This document shows positions 62,201 through 64,000 of a DNA stretch of 64,000 bases, one piece after another. The DNA comes from Amblyomma americanum (taxonomy: Eukaryota; Arthropoda; Arachnida; Ixodida; Ixodidae): contig NW_027526719.1 in assembly GCF_052857255.1 (NCBI RefSeq), positions 1 through 64,000 on the forward strand. Direction: 5' to 3'. The notes beneath the pieces were generated by a model, which saw only the letters and a program-made list of their open reading frames with translations, was not told where the DNA came from and did not search any database. Every line of letters begins with the position of its first letter. Position 1 is the first letter of the stretch. A program made the position numbers and the translations under genes.

Positions 62201-64000
62201 TCGCGCAGTTATAAGAGAAAAAGTTTTGACGCGTATCAGAGGAAAACTTGTAAAACCGATGTGTTGTGATTTACCTCGCTTCGGTCTAAAACAACTTGTT
62301 TCGTTGGATTAAGCACGAATACATGCTTTTCGCGCAGTTATAAGAGAAAAAGTTTTGACGCGTATCACGTGGATACTTGTAAAACCGATGTGTTGTGATT
62401 TAGCTCGTTTCGGTCTAAAACCGCTTGTTTCGTTGTATTAAGCACGAATACATGCTTTTCGCGCAGTTTAAGAGAAAACGTTTTGACGCGTATCAGAGGA
62501 ACACTCGTAAAACCAATGTGTTGTGATTTAGCTCGTTTCGGTCTAAAACAGCTTGTTTCGTTGGATTAATCACGAATACATGCTTTTCGCGAAGTTATAA
62601 GAGAAAAAGTTGACGCGTATGTGTTGACGTTGATGTGTTCAGATTTAGCTCGTTTCTGTCTAACACAGCTTGTTTCGTTGTATTAAGCACGAATACATGC
62701 TTTTCGCGCATTTATAAGAGAAAAAGTTTTGACGCCTATTAGGGAGACTTGTAAAACCGATGTGTTGTGGTTTAGCTCGTTTCGGTCTAAAACAGCTTGT
62801 TTCGTTGTATTAAGCACGAATACAAGCTTTTCGCGCAGTTATAAGAGAAAAAGTTTTGACGTGTATAAGAGGAAAACTTGTAATACCGATGTGTTGTGAT
62901 TTAGCTCGTTTCGGTCTCAAACAGCTTGTTTCGTTGTATTAAGCACGAATACATGCTTTTCGCGCAGTTATAAGAAAAAAAGTTTTGACGCGCATTAGAG
63001 GGACACTTGTAAAACCGATGTGTTCAGATTTAGCCGATCTCGTGCTAAAACAGATTGTTTCGTTGTTTTAAGCACGAATACATGCTTTTCGCGCAGTTAT
63101 AAGAGAAAAAGATTTGACGCGTATCAGAGGAACACTTGTAAAACCGATGTGTTGTGATTTAGCTCGTTTCGGACTAAAACAGCTTGTTTCGTTGTTTTAA
63201 GCACGAATACATGCTTTTCGCGCAGTTATAAGAGAAAACGTTTTGACGTGTATCAGAGGAAAACTTGTAAAACCGATGTGTTGTGATTTAGCTCGTTTCG
63301 GTCTAAAACAGCTTGTTTCGTTGTATTAGGCACGAATACATGCTTTTCGCGCAGTTATGAGAAAAAGTTTTGACGCGTATCAGAGGAGAACTTGTAAAAC
63401 CGATGTGTTCAGATTTAGCTCGTTTCGGTCTAAAACAGCTTGTTTCGTTCTATTAGGCACGAATACATGCTTTTCGCGCAGTTATAAGAGAAAACGTTTT
63501 GACGCGTATGAGAGGAAAAAATTGTAAAACCGATGTGTTGTGATTTACCTCGTTTCGGTCTAAAACAACTTGTTTCGTTTGATTAAGCACGAATACATGC
63601 TTTTCGCGCAGTTATAAGTGAAAAAGTTTTGACGCGTATCACGTGGATACTTGTAAAACCGATGTGTTGTGATTTAGCTCGTTTCGGTCTAAAACCGCTT
63701 GTTTCGATGTTTTAAGCAAGAATACATGCTTTTCGCGCAGTTATAAGAGAAAAAGTTTTGACGCGTATCAGATTAACACTTGTAAAACCGATGTGTTGTG
63801 ATTTAGCTCGTTTCGGTCTAAAACAGCTTGTTTCGTTGTATTAAGCAGGAATACAAGCTTTTCGCACAGTTATAAGAGAAAAAGTTTTGACGTGTATCAG
63901 AGGAAAACTTGTATAACCGATGTGTTGTGATTTAGCTCGTTTCGGTCTAAAACAGCTTGTTTCGTTGTATTAAGCACGAATACATGCTTTTCGCGCAGTT
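56279..64000 (+). repeat. Right flank: mixed satellite monomers with more private mutations
   Basis: Classes of both types occur without a clean HOR. The 60.44-61.2 kb stretch resembles 56.68-57.3 kb. Private changes are frequent: GACGTGTAT variants, CAGCTAGTTTCG (57780), GTAAGTCCG (58128), CTCATCTTGG (58281), GTTATAAGTG (60020), TTGAGGCG (60550), TAGCCGATCTCGTGC (63032) and others. D lies at 62609. The undeleted parent of the 24-bp-deletion class is near 57.70-57.80 kb. No gene and no non-satellite sequence is seen, so the array edge is not reached. Confidence 0.7.
58992..59003 (+). repeat. A12 homopolymer within a monomer
   Basis: The usual TATAAGAGAAAAAG is here TATAAAAAAAAAAAAG: two Gs are replaced and the A-run reaches 12. 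I see no other run this long in the window. It may be a real mutation or a homopolymer error. Confidence 0.7.

Larger units (their letters stand above)
1..64000 (+). repeat. Satellite DNA array, 129-bp monomer, about 500 head-to-tail copies
   Basis: Every stretch of the window aligns to one monomer. For example, the phrase CAGTTATAAGAGAAAAAG recurs at 7916 and 8045, exactly 129 bp apart. Near-invariant landmarks in order are CAGTTATAAG, GTTTTGACGCGTA, CTTGTAAAACCGATGTG, TTAGCTCGTTTCGG, CAGCTTGTTTCGTT, and AAGCACGAATACATGC followed by TTTTCGCG. All copies read on the same strand, with no inversion and no unrelated insert. Both ends cut a monomer, so the array is longer than the window. Known biology: megabase head-to-tail satellites of 100-200 bp typify centromeric or pericentromeric heterochromatin in eukaryotes. 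The centromere role here is inference. I do not recognise the family or the species. Confidence 0.97.

Noticed and set aside
1..64000. CRISPR array (regular repeats of constant spacing)
   Set aside because: There are no unique spacers; the entire 129-bp period is repeated and there are no cas genes.
1..64000. Primate alpha satellite or another named family
   Set aside because: The period is 129 bp rather than about 171 bp, and I do not recognise the sequence as any named satellite. No family name is assigned.
1..64000. Telomeric, rDNA, 5S or tRNA-derived repeat
   Set aside because: No TTAGGG/TTAGG-type runs, no recognisable rRNA segments, and no tRNA A/B-box pair were seen in the monomer.

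Overview
The whole 64 kb window is one tandem satellite-DNA array. I see no credible protein-coding gene, RNA gene, transposon or unique-sequence island. The basic unit is a 129-bp monomer (about 39% GC), and roughly 500 copies run head to tail in one orientation. The window begins and ends inside monomers, so the array continues past both edges. This points to a eukaryotic heterochromatic or centromeric block. The species cannot be named from the sequence. The monomer is CpG-rich (about 9 CpG per consensus monomer against about 5 expected from composition), which suggests a genome or locus without strong CpG-methylation decay, or a young array.

Monomers fall into recognisable variants that differ mainly in four short windows. 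The variants recur in fixed order, so the array has higher-order repeat (HOR) structure. The clearest unit is a 16-monomer HOR of 2,048 bp at 13.3-19.3 kb (monomers numbered 1-16 below, with 1 = the short 117-bp D monomer). Other tandem duplications are layered over it: 5 monomers (2.57-3.86 kb), 27 monomers/3,450 bp (21.1-28.0 kb), 8 monomers (28.5-30.6 kb), 23-24 monomers (30.4-36.4 kb and 36.05-41.9 kb), 3 monomers (41.7-42.5 kb), 14 monomers (43.6-47.3 kb) and 9 monomers/1,161 bp (52.8-56.3 kb, three copies).

Layout: 1-28 kb is dominated by the 16-mer variant set (A type). From 28 to 49 kb a different set dominates (B type, with variants such as the TCAGATTAACAC and TCTGAGGAAAAC monomers). 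An A-type island returns at about 49.0-51.9 kb. The 9-mer HOR follows, and 56.3-64 kb is a more mixed right flank with more private mutations. At 4.955-6.90 kb a copy of an otherwise clean block is full of single-base insertions. This looks like uncorrected long-read sequence or a bad assembly join rather than biology; a milder version lies at 10.4-14.2 kb.

The points most worth a second look are the nested HOR architecture, a 5' half-match to the CENP-B box in one monomer class, a 24-bp deletion marker whose ancestral form survives at 57.7 kb, the CpG enrichment, and the indel-dense patch. Many open frames of 60-138 codons exist only because 129 is divisible by 3; I do not regard them as genes. 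All consensus and alignment statements were made by eye.
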